From positions 1-6,942 of the forward strand of contig JAPLOC010000653.1 in assembly GCA_026692825.1 (NCBI GenBank): a DNA stretch of 6,942 nt. Reading direction: 5' to 3'. Under the pieces are notes generated by a model, which was not told the DNA's origin, searched no databases, and saw only the letters and a program-made list of their open reading frames with translations. This document shows, piece after piece, positions 1 through 6,924 of the stretch. Position numbers and translations under genes: made by a program. Origin of the DNA: Planctomycetota bacterium. GTDB taxonomy: Bacteria > Planctomycetota > Planctomycetia > Planctomycetales > Planctomycetaceae. Every line of letters starts with the position of its first letter. Position 1 is the first letter of the stretch.

Positions 1-1
1 A

Positions 2-490
2 AACCCAACCCATCGGTTGATCCTGATCGTCGATGAAATCGAGGAACATTTGCACCCAAAATGGCAGCGGACAATTCTGCCTGCCATCATGGCTGTGGCC
101 GAGTCACTTCAACCACAAATTCACGTGCAGATTTTCGCCGCGACACACTCTCCTCTGGTGTTGGCGTCGCTCGAGCCAGGCTTTGATACGAAAACCGACA
201 AGCTCTTCTGGCTCAACTTCAACCAGGGCAAGGTCGAGTTTCAGGACTACCCCTGGGCGATTCAAGGCGACGTCGTCGGTTGGCTCACGTCTGAGATCTT
301 CGGCCTTCAGCAGGCGCGTTCGAAAGAGGCCGAAGAGGCGATCGAAGCGGCCGAGGCGTTTTTGAGGGGGGAACTCAAGGATCTTCCGGCAGGATTAAAA
401 ACGAAAACGCAGATCCAAGCCGGTTTGGAAAAAGTCCTCCCGGGGATCGATCCATTCTGGCCCAGGTGGGTCGTGGAGACCGAGCAGTGA
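2..490 (+). CDS. AAA/ABC-type ATPase, C-terminal part (5' end outside window)
   Basis: This is the C-terminal portion of an ATPase of the SMC/RecF/OLD-like AAA group; the reading frame is open to the window edge, so the N-terminus and Walker A are missing. What is seen, numbered from the first in-window codon: a Walker B segment LILIVDEIEEHLHP with the Asp-Glu pair at residues 11-12, then ATHSPLVL around residues 46-54, which is the switch-histidine region typical of AAA_21-type ATPases. A charged helical tail follows (EIFGLQQARSKEAEEAIEAAEAF). The remaining roughly 100 residues after the ATPase core are too short for the TOPRIM nuclease domain of OLD proteins. The stop TGA overlaps the start of the downstream HNH gene, so the two proteins are probably made together. 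Known families with this layout use the ATPase as sensor or regulator of the nuclease; that role is inferred here. A TTG at 17 lies inside the Walker B strand and cannot be the true start. Confidence 0.85.
   Translation, partial: NPTHRLILIVDEIEEHLHPKWQRTILPAIMAVAESLQPQIHVQIFAATHSPLVLASLEPGFDTKTDKLFWLNFNQGKVEFQDYPWAIQGDVVGWLTSEIFGLQQARSKEAEEAIEAAEAFLRGELKDLPAGLKTKTQIQAGLEKVLPGIDPFWPRWVVETEQ
475..479 (+). promoter_or_regulatory. ribosome binding site of the HNH gene
   Basis: GGAGA lies seven bases upstream of the GTG at 487, inside the end of the ATPase gene. It supports GTG 487 as the start over the in-frame GTG at 466, and fits translational coupling of the two genes. Confidence 0.6.
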
Positions 491-1092
491 TTCGAGTCAA
501 ACCAAAACCGGAACCGGCGACCTTCGACAAGAAGTGCCGACAGAAGGGACTGAACTGGCTGCGCACACATCCAATCTATAAGCGGCCTCGCGATTACTGG
601 TCGCAATTTGAGCCGGACTTACGACGGGTGTTTTCTGAAAGGTGTGGCTACTGCGCAATGTGGGTAATGAAGGCCCAAGTCGACCATTTCGTGCCGATTG
701 ACAGGTCGAAGAAGCAGCGGAACGATCGACTCGCCTATGAATGGTCGAAATACCGCTACGGCGAAGGGGTTATGAATCAGAAGAAGTCGAATTGCAAAGT
801 CCTTGATCCGTTTGAGGTGAGAGACAACTGGTTCGAGTTACTGCTCCCGTCATTACAGCTCGTCCTGACAGCTAGGGTGCCGGCAGCCAAGCGAAAACTC
901 GCCGAGTTCACTCTGAAGCGGCTCGGTCTGCGCGACGGAGAGGTGGTTGTACGCTGCCGTCGTGAATGGTTTCGCCTGTATCAGACCCGACAGTTGAAGC
1001 TGGAAGTACTTAAAAAGATGGCACCGCAAATCGCCGCCGCTGTGGAGCGAGATCTGGCAACCGGGATAGATTGGCGGCTGTCGAGGAAGTGA
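487..1092 (+). CDS. HNH endonuclease-like protein coupled to the upstream ATPase
   Basis: A 201-residue protein with a compact HNH (beta-beta-alpha metal) nuclease core. Visible motifs: CGYC at residues 53-56 (zinc-binding pair), VDHFVP with Asp66-His67 as the catalytic DH, and NQKK with Asn97 and Lys100 as the third element. The expected second CxxC pair is absent; only Cys103 follows. After the core come VLDPFEV and an Arg/Lys-rich helical C-terminus without a recognised domain. The N-terminus (KPKPEPATFDKKCRQKG) is basic and resembles that of small HNH proteins encoded beside ATPases. GTG at 487 is chosen because it overlaps the upstream TGA as GTGA and has a well-placed GGAGA; a GTG at 466 would add seven residues. 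Predicted role: metal-dependent DNA (possibly RNA) cleavage controlled by the partner ATPase, as in Septu PtuA/PtuB or retron-linked ATPase-HNH pairs. The assignment to defence is inference from gene context. The gene looks somewhat less GC-rich than the glc genes. Confidence 0.85.
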   Translation: MIRVKPKPEPATFDKKCRQKGLNWLRTHPIYKRPRDYWSQFEPDLRRVFSERCGYCAMWVMKAQVDHFVPIDRSKKQRNDRLAYEWSKYRYGEGVMNQKKSNCKVLDPFEVRDNWFELLLPSLQLVLTARVPAAKRKLAEFTLKRLGLRDGEVVVRCRREWFRLYQTRQLKLEVLKKMAPQIAAAVERDLATGIDWRLSRK

Positions 1093-1142
1093 CGGCTGAC
1101 CGGGGTCAATAGCGAGAGAAGCGACCGAAACGCGAGCGTTCG

Positions 1143-1769
1143 TCAATCATTCGAATGATCGTAAAATCGAAGCTGCGGGGATGACATGAAGCCCGTTCGC
1201 ACTCCCTCTTCTGTGATCACCACGTAATGTGGTTCGCGAAATGAATACTCTGTTTTCTCTCGGTGCTGCTGCCATTTGCCCGCACCGCGATAGGCAATCG
1301 AATAGTTCCAGGGGGTCAGATTGTGCCGAACAGTGATCCGTTGTCCGGGAGCCATTTTTGGGATTTGCGTTTTCTGAGATCGATCATGAACCATGCTGGT
1401 GATCTCGAAATCAACATCTGTGATTTCGGCCCCCGTGTCATTGCAGATCGTGAGTTGATGGGGATAGAGCCAACCAAAGATCAACGGCGACCCCAGAGCG
1501 ATCATCAGCAGGACGATGACTGCTTGCCGCAATCTCCCGGTGGATGTGACGACAACACCGAACAGCAGGGCTGTCGTGAAGCCTGCGATCCAGGACAACA
1601 GTGGGTTGAGAGACAGACTTTTGGCGAAGTCCGCCGCGATCATCGCGCTGACAAACCCCAGGATCGTGACCCAGAGGCGAACCGGACGAATTGGTGTTAT
1701 GGTGGATTGCATTGGGACGGGCTGATGAAGTTCGCGCTGTTTCCGGAATTCTGGCACCGGAATCGACAT
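1143..1769 (-). CDS. Three-helix membrane protein of unknown function
   Basis: I do not recognise a family. From the ATG at 1769 the protein has 208 residues. It starts with a hydrophilic stretch of about 29 residues, followed by three likely membrane helices at about residues 30-49 (VRLWVTILGFVSAMIAADFA), 57-75 (LLSWIAGFTTALLFGVVVT) and 83-102 (AVIVLLMIALGSPLIFGWLY). About 105 soluble residues follow, with alternating hydrophobic and polar positions that suggest beta strands (DVDFEITSM, QRITVRHNL, HYVVITEEG). With one helix more than a hairpin, the N- and C-termini should lie on opposite sides of the membrane. The frame stays open upstream to a GTG at 1859, but that start would overlap the HAD gene by 31 bases. 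ATG 1769 or ATG 1712 is more likely; neither has a strong Shine-Dalgarno sequence, so the start is uncertain. It lies downstream of and in line with the HAD gene and may share its transcript. It converges with the HNH gene. Confidence 0.6.
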   Translation of the reverse strand: MSIPVPEFRKQRELHQPVPMQSTITPIRPVRLWVTILGFVSAMIAADFAKSLSLNPLLSWIAGFTTALLFGVVVTSTGRLRQAVIVLLMIALGSPLIFGWLYPHQLTICNDTGAEITDVDFEITSMVHDRSQKTQIPKMAPGQRITVRHNLTPWNYSIAYRGAGKWQQHREKTEYSFREPHYVVITEEGVRTGFMSSPQLRFYDHSND

Positions 1770-1828
1770 GTCCACTGTCGTCCACAAATTCGCGGGGTTC
1801 CGGGCCTGCAACTGGTTCGCATACCTGT

Positions 1829-2503
1829 TCACCCGCCTCCCAGGCGACTCAAGACCCACGGGTCATCCAGCCGCTTGGCGACGTAGTGGGCGTGGCTGAA
1901 ATCCTGGTGCCGGCTGTGGCGAGTCGGAACCGAGACCGCGACCGCCCCCGCCGCGACCGCCGCCGTTGTCCCCGCGTGGCTGTCTTCCAACACCATCATT
2001 TGCGACGGTTCAATACCGAGTCGGCGGGCCGCCGAGAGATAGATTTCGGGATGCGGCTTGCCATGCGTCACATCCTCCGCCGTCAGTGTGAAATGGAACC
2101 GGTCGAACAGTTCGAATCGTGTCAGAATCTCTTCGAGGTACTTGCGTCCCGACGAGGTCGCCACCGCTTTGGGAAGTTGCCGGGTTTCAATATGGGCCAA
2201 CAGGTCATGCAGTCCGGGCATCGGGGCGAGTCGATCTTCCGCGAGCGCGCGGAATAACACGCGAGTCTCGTCGATGAGGCCTTGCACGGTATCATCGAGC
2301 TGGTGGTAGTCGATACAAGCCTGCATCGCCTCCGGTGCCCGACGCCCCATCATCAGCGATAACAGTTCGTTCGTCATCTCCTTCCCGCGGCGGCGCATCA
2401 CTTCGTGCCCCACCTCATTGAAGATGTCTTCGGTGTTGAACATCAGCCCGTCGAGATCGAAGACGACGGCTCGGATCTCAGGTGCGGGGACGGCGTTGGA
2501 CAT
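1829..2503 (-). CDS. HAD-superfamily hydrolase, beta-phosphoglucomutase/phosphatase-like
   Basis: A 224-residue protein, the usual size of HAD subfamily IA enzymes, which transfer or hydrolyse phosphate on small sugar or organic phosphates in the cytoplasm. All four HAD motifs are visible: motif I FDLDGLMFNTE with nucleophile Asp16 and acid/base Asp18; motif II ATSSGR with Ser117; motif III Lys149 in HGKPHPEIY; motif IV VLEDSHAG with Glu173-Asp174. The helical cap falls between motifs I and II (about residues 25-95). Motif I and GKPHPE with EDSxAG resemble the beta-phosphoglucomutase/YcjU/YqaB-like branch more than classical Gph, whose motif I usually reads DLDGTLVDS. Its place after glcDEF makes a phosphoglycolate phosphatase role conceivable, since that would supply glycolate to the oxidase; this is inference. 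The start ATG has no clear Shine-Dalgarno sequence. Substrate is not determinable from sequence alone. Confidence 0.9.
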   Translation of the reverse strand: MSNAVPAPEIRAVVFDLDGLMFNTEDIFNEVGHEVMRRRGKEMTNELLSLMMGRRAPEAMQACIDYHQLDDTVQGLIDETRVLFRALAEDRLAPMPGLHDLLAHIETRQLPKAVATSSGRKYLEEILTRFELFDRFHFTLTAEDVTHGKPHPEIYLSAARRLGIEPSQMMVLEDSHAGTTAAVAAGAVAVSVPTRHSRHQDFSHAHYVAKRLDDPWVLSRLGGG

Positions 2504-2528
2504 GGGAAAATTCTGTAGGAACTCTGGG

Positions 2529-2659
2529 GCTGACTGGCATTAAGGCCGGGTCGCTGAACACTGAATTGAAAGCCACACGTGTCGGGTCGATCCCGACAAT
2601 GTGAACGTCGCGAAATCACATTCCGAACAAAACGGCCGGCGTGATTGGTGCCAGTCGGC
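2529..2659. repeat. Intergenic inverted repeat with inner hairpin, possible structured element
   Basis: GCTGACTGGCA at 2529-2539 is the inverted complement of TGCCAGTCGGC at 2649-2659 (11 pairs, one of them T-G). GCCGG 2544-2548 can pair with CCGGC 2636-2640 inside it. A separate hairpin, TGTCGGG 2580-2586 and CCCGACA 2592-2598 with a five-base loop, lies in the middle. The element fills most of the gap between the glcF stop and the HAD start, ending one base before the glcF stop codon. No T-run follows on either strand, so an intrinsic terminator is not supported. The role is unknown: it may be a leader structure, an mRNA-stability element, or a small repeat of the MITE type. Confidence 0.35.
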
Positions 2660-2660
2660 G

Positions 2661-4031
2661 TTATCGCTGGGGCGGTGCCAGACCACGGTAGCTGAGGTCC
2701 AGCAGTTCCATGGGATGCGCGACCCACACCTCCCGACCCGCCCGCCGCAGCTCAGCCTGCAACTGCATCGAACAGCCGACGTTGCCGGAAATGATCGCCT
2801 GCGGGCTTTGTTCCAGAATGTTCTGGATCTTGCGGGCCGCGAGCCGGTCCGACATTTCCGGCTCCGTCAAATTGTAGCTTCCCGCCGCTCCGCAGCACAC
2901 ATCCGGTTCCTTGATCGCGACGATCTCCAACTCCGGGATTTGTGCCAACAGTTCGCGCGGCTGTTCGCGGATCTTCTGGGCGTGGACGAGGTGGCAGGCG
3001 TCGTGGTAAACCGCCCGCAGCGGAATCCGTCCCTTGGGAGGAATCAACCCGAGTGAATACAGGAACTCCGACACATCGCGGATCTTTGACGCACAGTTCG
3101 ACAGAGTCGCCTGCAATGCGCTGTTCTGGGGTTCGAGTTCATGGGCGATGTGGCCGTAATCCTTCAACATCGAGCCGCAACCGGCGACGTTCACAATCAC
3201 CGCGTCGACCTGGGCGGCGTCAAACGCCTGGGCGTTTTGCCGGGCGAGAGCGAGCGCGGGGGCGTCGGCCCCCGAGTGATAATGAATCGCCCCGCAACAC
3301 GCCTGTTGCCGTGGGACGACGACGTCGCAACCGTTCTGTTGAAGGACGCGGGCGGTCGCCCAATGCTGGTGGCGGAAGACGGCGTCGGCGACGCACCCGG
3401 TGAACAGCGCGACCCGAGCCCGCTTGGGACCAATCGCGGGGAGAAATTCGGGGAGCGCGGGACCGCCGTTCACGAGCGTGGGGAGCAGCCGCTGCATCCG
3501 CCTAAATCTCTCGGGCAACAGCCGGGTCAGCCCGGTCGCCTCCAGCAGTCGATCCAGCCTCAGCACCTGCATCCACTTCGCGGGAAACAGCGACCACCGC
3601 ATCCGATTCGCGTACGGGAACATTCCGTACAGAATAAACCTGTGAAACCAATCCTGGTTTTTGGGATTGCCAGCGGCGGTCTCGGCCCGACGCTGGGCCG
3701 CCCGGAACGGTTCGATCAACCGGCCGTACTGCACACCCGAGGGACACGCTGTCTCACACGCCCGGCAATCCAGGCACAAATCGAGGTGTTCTTCTACCCG
3801 GGGGGTCAATTCGAGTCGGCCGTCGACGACCGAGCGCATCAGATAGATCCGCCCTCGCGGCGAGTTGTTTTCGTCACCCGTTTCAAGGTACGTTGGGCAG
3901 GCGGCGGTACACAGCCCGCAGTGGACGCAATCGAGGAATTTCTCGTAGTCGATGTCGCTGCCCACGCGTCCCGAATTCGCCAAGACAGGCAGATCGGTCG
4001 GCAGCGGGGCTGGGAGAGCCGAACTGGTCAT
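2661..4031 (-). CDS. glcF: Glycolate oxidase iron-sulfur subunit GlcF
   Basis: A 456-residue electron-transfer subunit of membrane-associated glycolate oxidase (glycolate to glyoxylate, electrons to the quinone pool). Two ferredoxin-type 4Fe-4S motifs are seen: Cys35-x2-Cys38-x2-Cys41-x3-Cys45-Pro and Cys86-x2-Cys89-x2-Cys92-x3-Cys96-Pro. Two cysteine-rich CCG domains follow. The first has Cys213, Cys245-Cys246-Gly and Cys285 in AGCGSMLKDYG; the second has Cys346, Cys379-Cys380-Gly and Cys420 in GNVGCSMQL. In both repeats the last position of the usual CxxC is not Cys, which I believe is normal for GlcF. Its length is slightly greater than E. coli GlcF, mainly from the N-terminal tail. The ATG directly follows the glcE stop (TAAATG), and GGAGA at 4039-4043 is seven bases upstream, so translation is probably coupled to glcE. 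This cysteine pattern also occurs in LutA/GlpC-type proteins, but the neighbours fix the assignment. Confidence 0.95.
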   Translation of the reverse strand: MTSSALPAPLPTDLPVLANSGRVGSDIDYEKFLDCVHCGLCTAACPTYLETGDENNSPRGRIYLMRSVVDGRLELTPRVEEHLDLCLDCRACETACPSGVQYGRLIEPFRAAQRRAETAAGNPKNQDWFHRFILYGMFPYANRMRWSLFPAKWMQVLRLDRLLEATGLTRLLPERFRRMQRLLPTLVNGGPALPEFLPAIGPKRARVALFTGCVADAVFRHQHWATARVLQQNGCDVVVPRQQACCGAIHYHSGADAPALALARQNAQAFDAAQVDAVIVNVAGCGSMLKDYGHIAHELEPQNSALQATLSNCASKIRDVSEFLYSLGLIPPKGRIPLRAVYHDACHLVHAQKIREQPRELLAQIPELEIVAIKEPDVCCGAAGSYNLTEPEMSDRLAARKIQNILEQSPQAIISGNVGCSMQLQAELRRAGREVWVAHPMELLDLSYRGLAPPQR

Positions 4032-5273
4032 TTACAGGTCTCCAAACAGTCGGCGGGGATTCAGCAGTCCGCGGGGATCGAGCTGCGTTTTTAACGTTCG
4101 CATCAGGTTGGTGGCGGGGGTCGAACGGCCAAACACATTCAGCGAGGCTTTCCAGTCGTTGTCACAGCGCATCACAACCAGGCTGCCTCCACACGACTCC
4201 GCCGCCTGGCGCAAGGGGCGAACAATCGCCTGAGCCGATTCGACCGTGTCCGCCGAACCGGGCAAATGACCCGTGACAATTCCCGATCCCGCGTGGGACT
4301 GTATGGCACAACCGGATCCCGCCGCCTGTTCCACAAACGCGACCGTCCGCGAAGGGAGCAGGCTCGCCTTGAATGTGAGGGGGCCTTCGGTCGCGACTGG
4401 AAACTCCGTCAATGCCGACCACAGGCTGTCGACTCCACCGGCCTCCACCGTGTGTGACTCGCCCGATTGGACGCGGCGGATTTCATCTTGCACCGTTCGC
4501 AACTGCCAGTCGGTTTCGCGAACGCCCCCTTCGACACCAACAACCAGTACGGCAGCACTCACGGGAAGGGAGAGTCGCGACTTCCCCGACACCTGTTCCG
4601 CTCCGCGCCGATCCAGCAGATCGATCGCCACCGGGCGGGTGGCGGTGGAGGTGAGCCACTCCAAAATCGGCTCAGCGTCACCAACCGCCGACAGGGGCAC
4701 CCACAAAATCTCCGACCGTTCGGGAATCGGCCGCAGTTTCAACGTGATCTGCGAAACAACCGCCAGAGTCCCCAGCGAACCGATCAGCATTTTGCACAGA
4801 TCGTAGCCAGCGACGTTTTTCACGACGCGGCCACCCGATTTGAACAGCCTTCCTTCCGCATCCACAGCCGACAGTCCGATCACGGCGTCGCGCATCGTCC
4901 CCAGCCCTAGTCGGCGGGAACCACTGGCGTTTGTCGCCAGCACTCCCCCCAGCGTGGCCCGGTCCGCTTCCGGAATGTCGATCGGCAGTCGTTGTCGTTC
5001 GGTCGCCAGCAGTTGTTGCAGTCGCTGGATGGTGATACCCGCTTCGACCGTGACGGTCATGTCGCGTGCCGGGTAGTCGATCACGCGGTCCAGCCGGGTC
5101 GTGCTGACCGTCTGACCGGCGACCGCGCTGGGATATCCAAACTGCGTCGACGTGCCGCCGCCGACGGTAAAAACCGGACGGGCTGGGCCGGTGGAATTGT
5201 CGGCGAGCCAGCGACTCAGTTCGTCTTGAGTCGCCGGTTGAAAATCAGGTTCGGCGGCAGTGGCCAGAGACAT
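4032..5273 (-). CDS. glcE: Glycolate oxidase FAD-binding subunit GlcE
   Basis: A 413-residue member of the FAD-linked oxidase (PCMH-type) family and the second flavoprotein-like subunit of glycolate oxidase, needed with GlcD and GlcF for activity. The FAD-binding fold is recognisable from VFTVGGGTSTQFG (residues 34-46), MTVTVEAGITIQRLQQLLA (72-90), ATLGGVLATNASGSRRLGLGTMRDAVIGL (107-134, pyrophosphate-loop region) and SGGRVVKNVAGYDLCKMLIGSLGTL (146-170). The last signature is characteristic of GlcE. The C-terminal part is less conserved. It is longer than E. coli GlcE (350 residues). The start ATG has no Shine-Dalgarno sequence; the 51-base gap to glcD and identical strand support one operon. 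Its stop abuts the glcF start. Lacking GlcD's C-terminal metal-site motif (HAGDGN), it is clearly GlcE rather than a second GlcD. Confidence 0.94.
   Translation of the reverse strand: MSLATAAEPDFQPATQDELSRWLADNSTGPARPVFTVGGGTSTQFGYPSAVAGQTVSTTRLDRVIDYPARDMTVTVEAGITIQRLQQLLATERQRLPIDIPEADRATLGGVLATNASGSRRLGLGTMRDAVIGLSAVDAEGRLFKSGGRVVKNVAGYDLCKMLIGSLGTLAVVSQITLKLRPIPERSEILWVPLSAVGDAEPILEWLTSTATRPVAIDLLDRRGAEQVSGKSRLSLPVSAAVLVVGVEGGVRETDWQLRTVQDEIRRVQSGESHTVEAGGVDSLWSALTEFPVATEGPLTFKASLLPSRTVAFVEQAAGSGCAIQSHAGSGIVTGHLPGSADTVESAQAIVRPLRQAAESCGGSLVVMRCDNDWKASLNVFGRSTPATNLMRTLKTQLDPRGLLNPRRLFGDL
4039..4043 (-). promoter_or_regulatory. ribosome binding site of glcF
   Basis: On the minus strand GGAGA lies seven bases before the glcF ATG, inside the last codons of glcE. 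With the TAAATG junction it supports coupled translation. Confidence 0.55.
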
Positions 5274-5324
5274 GGAAAGGGACGGTTCGGCGTGGTGATT
5301 GCGGTGCGGTAAGTCGGGACGGGG

Positions 5325-6794
5325 TCAAAGGGCGGCGCGGCGGCCCGGGGTGCTGCGTTCGATATGCTCCATACCGCAAGCGCCGGCGGTGGGTAACATC
5401 TTTCGCGGACTGCACAACCCGCTGGGGTTGTAACCATCCCGAACCTGGGCCATGACCGCCAGGTCGATCTCGGAAAACAGCTTGTTCATCAGGTTGATCT
5501 TCTCCACGCCGATGCCATGTTCTCCCGTGACGCTTCCCCCCAACTCGATGCATTTTTCAAGGATTGCGTCACTGGCTGCGAGAACACGTCGCACCTGGTC
5601 GGCGTCCCGTTCATCGAACAGCAGAATCGGGTGGATATTTCCATCGCCGGCGTGAAACACGTTCACAATTCGAATCGCGTGTTTCTCACTCATCGCAATG
5701 ATGAATTCGAGAATCTCGGGGAGTTTCGTCCGCGGAACGACCCCATCTTGCGTGCAGTAGCTGGGACTCAGTCGGCCAATCGCCCCGAACGCCTGTTTGC
5801 GGCACTTCCACAGCAACAGTCGTTCTTTCGGGGAGTTCGCCGTCCGAACCTCCCGCGCTCCGGTCTGGATGCAGATGTCGATGATCTGGCGGGCCTCATC
5901 GTCGACGGCAACCTCCAGGCCGTCGACCTCAATCAGGAGAACGGCCGCCGCATCGAGCGGGAATCCAAAATGAAACGCGGCTTCCACCGCCTCGATGATC
6001 CCTTGGTCCATCAGTTCAAGGGCGGCCGGCACAATCCCCGCCCCGATGATATTGCTGATTGTCTGCGTGGCGTCCTGTATCGAATTGAAGATTCCCAACA
6101 TGGTGCGATAGGCAGCCGGGTCGCGTGTCAGGCGGACGGTGACGCGGGTGCAGACACCAAACGTCCCTTCATTGCCGACAAAGAGACCGGGCAGATCGTA
6201 ACCGGGGGCGTCCTCGCACGGTCCACCGATCTCCACGACGCGTCCATCGGGGAGGACCATCTCGGCTCCCAGAACGTGGTTGACGGTGACGCCGTACTTG
6301 AGCGTGTGGGGGCCTCCCGAATTCGTGGCGAAATTCCCACCGATCGTACAGGCTCCCTGGCTGCTGGGGTCGGGGGCATAGTGGTAACCGGTCCCCTTCA
6401 GATGGTTCGTCAGGTGGACATTCACCAGCCCCGGCTCGACGACGGCGTACCGGTCGCGGAGGTTGACCTCGAGGATCTTTTTCATGCGGGTGAGCGCGAT
6501 CATCACTCCGCCGCCAATCGGGAGGCATCCCCCCGCGAGACTGGTCCCGGCACCCCGAGGAACAAACGGAATCTGGTGCTGGTTGCAGAGTTTTACGATC
6601 TCGACGACCTGAGCCGTCGATATCGGGAACACCACGACGTCGGGGGTATTCTTTTCGATCGTGTAACCGTCGCACTCATAAACCAGCAGTTCTTCGCGAG
6701 CGCTCAGAATTCCGCCGACGCCAACGATTTCGACCAACCGCGCGAGAACCTGGGGAGTGATCTTCGAGTCGGCTGGGGTGGTGGAAGGGTGCAT
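5325..6794 (-). CDS. glcD: Glycolate oxidase FAD-linked catalytic subunit GlcD
   Basis: A 489-residue flavoprotein close to the length of E. coli GlcD (499), oxidising glycolate (and often D-lactate) to glyoxylate. The N-terminal FAD-binding domain (about residues 45-225) shows PRGAGTSLAGGCLP (79-92), PDPSSQGACTIGGNFATNSGGPHTLKYG (141-168) and LFVGNEGTFGV (204-214). The C-terminal FAD-oxidase domain carries VFHAGDGNIHP (379-389), with His381 and His388 as likely metal/substrate-site residues, and GEHGIG (424-429). The tail ends at CSPRKMLPTAGACGMEHIER with no added domain. The ATG at 6794 is preceded by no Shine-Dalgarno sequence, and no alternative start fits better because the conserved domain begins about 20 residues in. 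It is the first gene of the glcDEF operon. D-lactate dehydrogenases are close relatives, but adjacency to glcE and glcF makes glycolate oxidase much the better call. Confidence 0.95.
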   Translation of the reverse strand: MHPSTTPADSKITPQVLARLVEIVGVGGILSAREELLVYECDGYTIEKNTPDVVVFPISTAQVVEIVKLCNQHQIPFVPRGAGTSLAGGCLPIGGGVMIALTRMKKILEVNLRDRYAVVEPGLVNVHLTNHLKGTGYHYAPDPSSQGACTIGGNFATNSGGPHTLKYGVTVNHVLGAEMVLPDGRVVEIGGPCEDAPGYDLPGLFVGNEGTFGVCTRVTVRLTRDPAAYRTMLGIFNSIQDATQTISNIIGAGIVPAALELMDQGIIEAVEAAFHFGFPLDAAAVLLIEVDGLEVAVDDEARQIIDICIQTGAREVRTANSPKERLLLWKCRKQAFGAIGRLSPSYCTQDGVVPRTKLPEILEFIIAMSEKHAIRIVNVFHAGDGNIHPILLFDERDADQVRRVLAASDAILEKCIELGGSVTGEHGIGVEKINLMNKLFSEIDLAVMAQVRDGYNPSGLCSPRKMLPTAGACGMEHIERSTPGRRAAL

Positions 6795-6863
6795 CGCGCC
6801 GGGAATCGGGGGATGAAGGGACGTGCCACTGGAGAAACCGATGGTGGTTCGAGCGGGGAGAGT

Positions 6864-6893
6864 ATTCTAGGCGGCGGGTGCGGGGTTTGCCAT
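6864..6893 (-). promoter_or_regulatory. Candidate promoter of the glc operon
   Basis: On the minus strand a -10-like TAGAAT (6864-6869, five of six consensus bases) stands 18 bases downstream of ATGGCA (6888-6893, four of six of the -35 consensus). This would give a leader of about 60 bases before glcD. Such matches are common by chance, and no regulator site or regulator gene is visible. Confidence 0.25.
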
Positions 6894-6899
6894 GACCTG

Positions 6900-6924
6900 A
6901 GCGACGCCGCGGAGCGTCGTCGCT
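6900..6924. repeat. GC-rich inverted repeat upstream of glcD
   Basis: AGCGACG (6900-6906) is the exact inverted complement of CGTCGCT (6918-6924), and an alternative fold pairs GACGC (6903-6907) with GCGTC (6914-6918) around a six-base loop. No T-run follows, so a terminator is not supported. Next to the window edge, it could be an operator, part of a dispersed intergenic repeat, or the end of an upstream gene region. Confidence 0.4.

Noticed and set aside
2..490. OLD-family nuclease (as in Gabija GajA)
   Set aside because: No TOPRIM domain follows the ATPase core; only about 100 mostly helical residues remain before the stop.
1097..1142. Small palindromes between the convergent genes (TGACC/GGTCA at 1097-1108; CGAA/TTCG at 1126-1142), possible bidirectional terminator
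   Set aside because: The first has only a two-base loop, the second a short four-pair stem, and neither is followed by a T-run.
1263..1886. Plus-strand open frame of 207 codons opposite the membrane protein gene
   Set aside because: Its composition (many Asp, Arg, Gln, His) looks like a shadow, whereas the minus-strand frame gives clean membrane helices.
1691..2257. Plus-strand open frame of 188 codons opposite the HAD gene
   Set aside because: The minus strand encodes all four HAD motifs, and this frame is Arg-rich without any domain.
2580..2598. TGTCGGG/CCCGACA hairpin as a glcF terminator
   Set aside because: The stem is good but no T-run follows on either strand; it is kept only as part of the intergenic repeat.
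3141..4094. Long plus-strand open frame opposite glcF (317 codons)
   Set aside because: It lies antisense to the well-conserved glcF, is rich in Arg/Gly/Pro as expected from a high-GC shadow frame, and has no recognisable domain.
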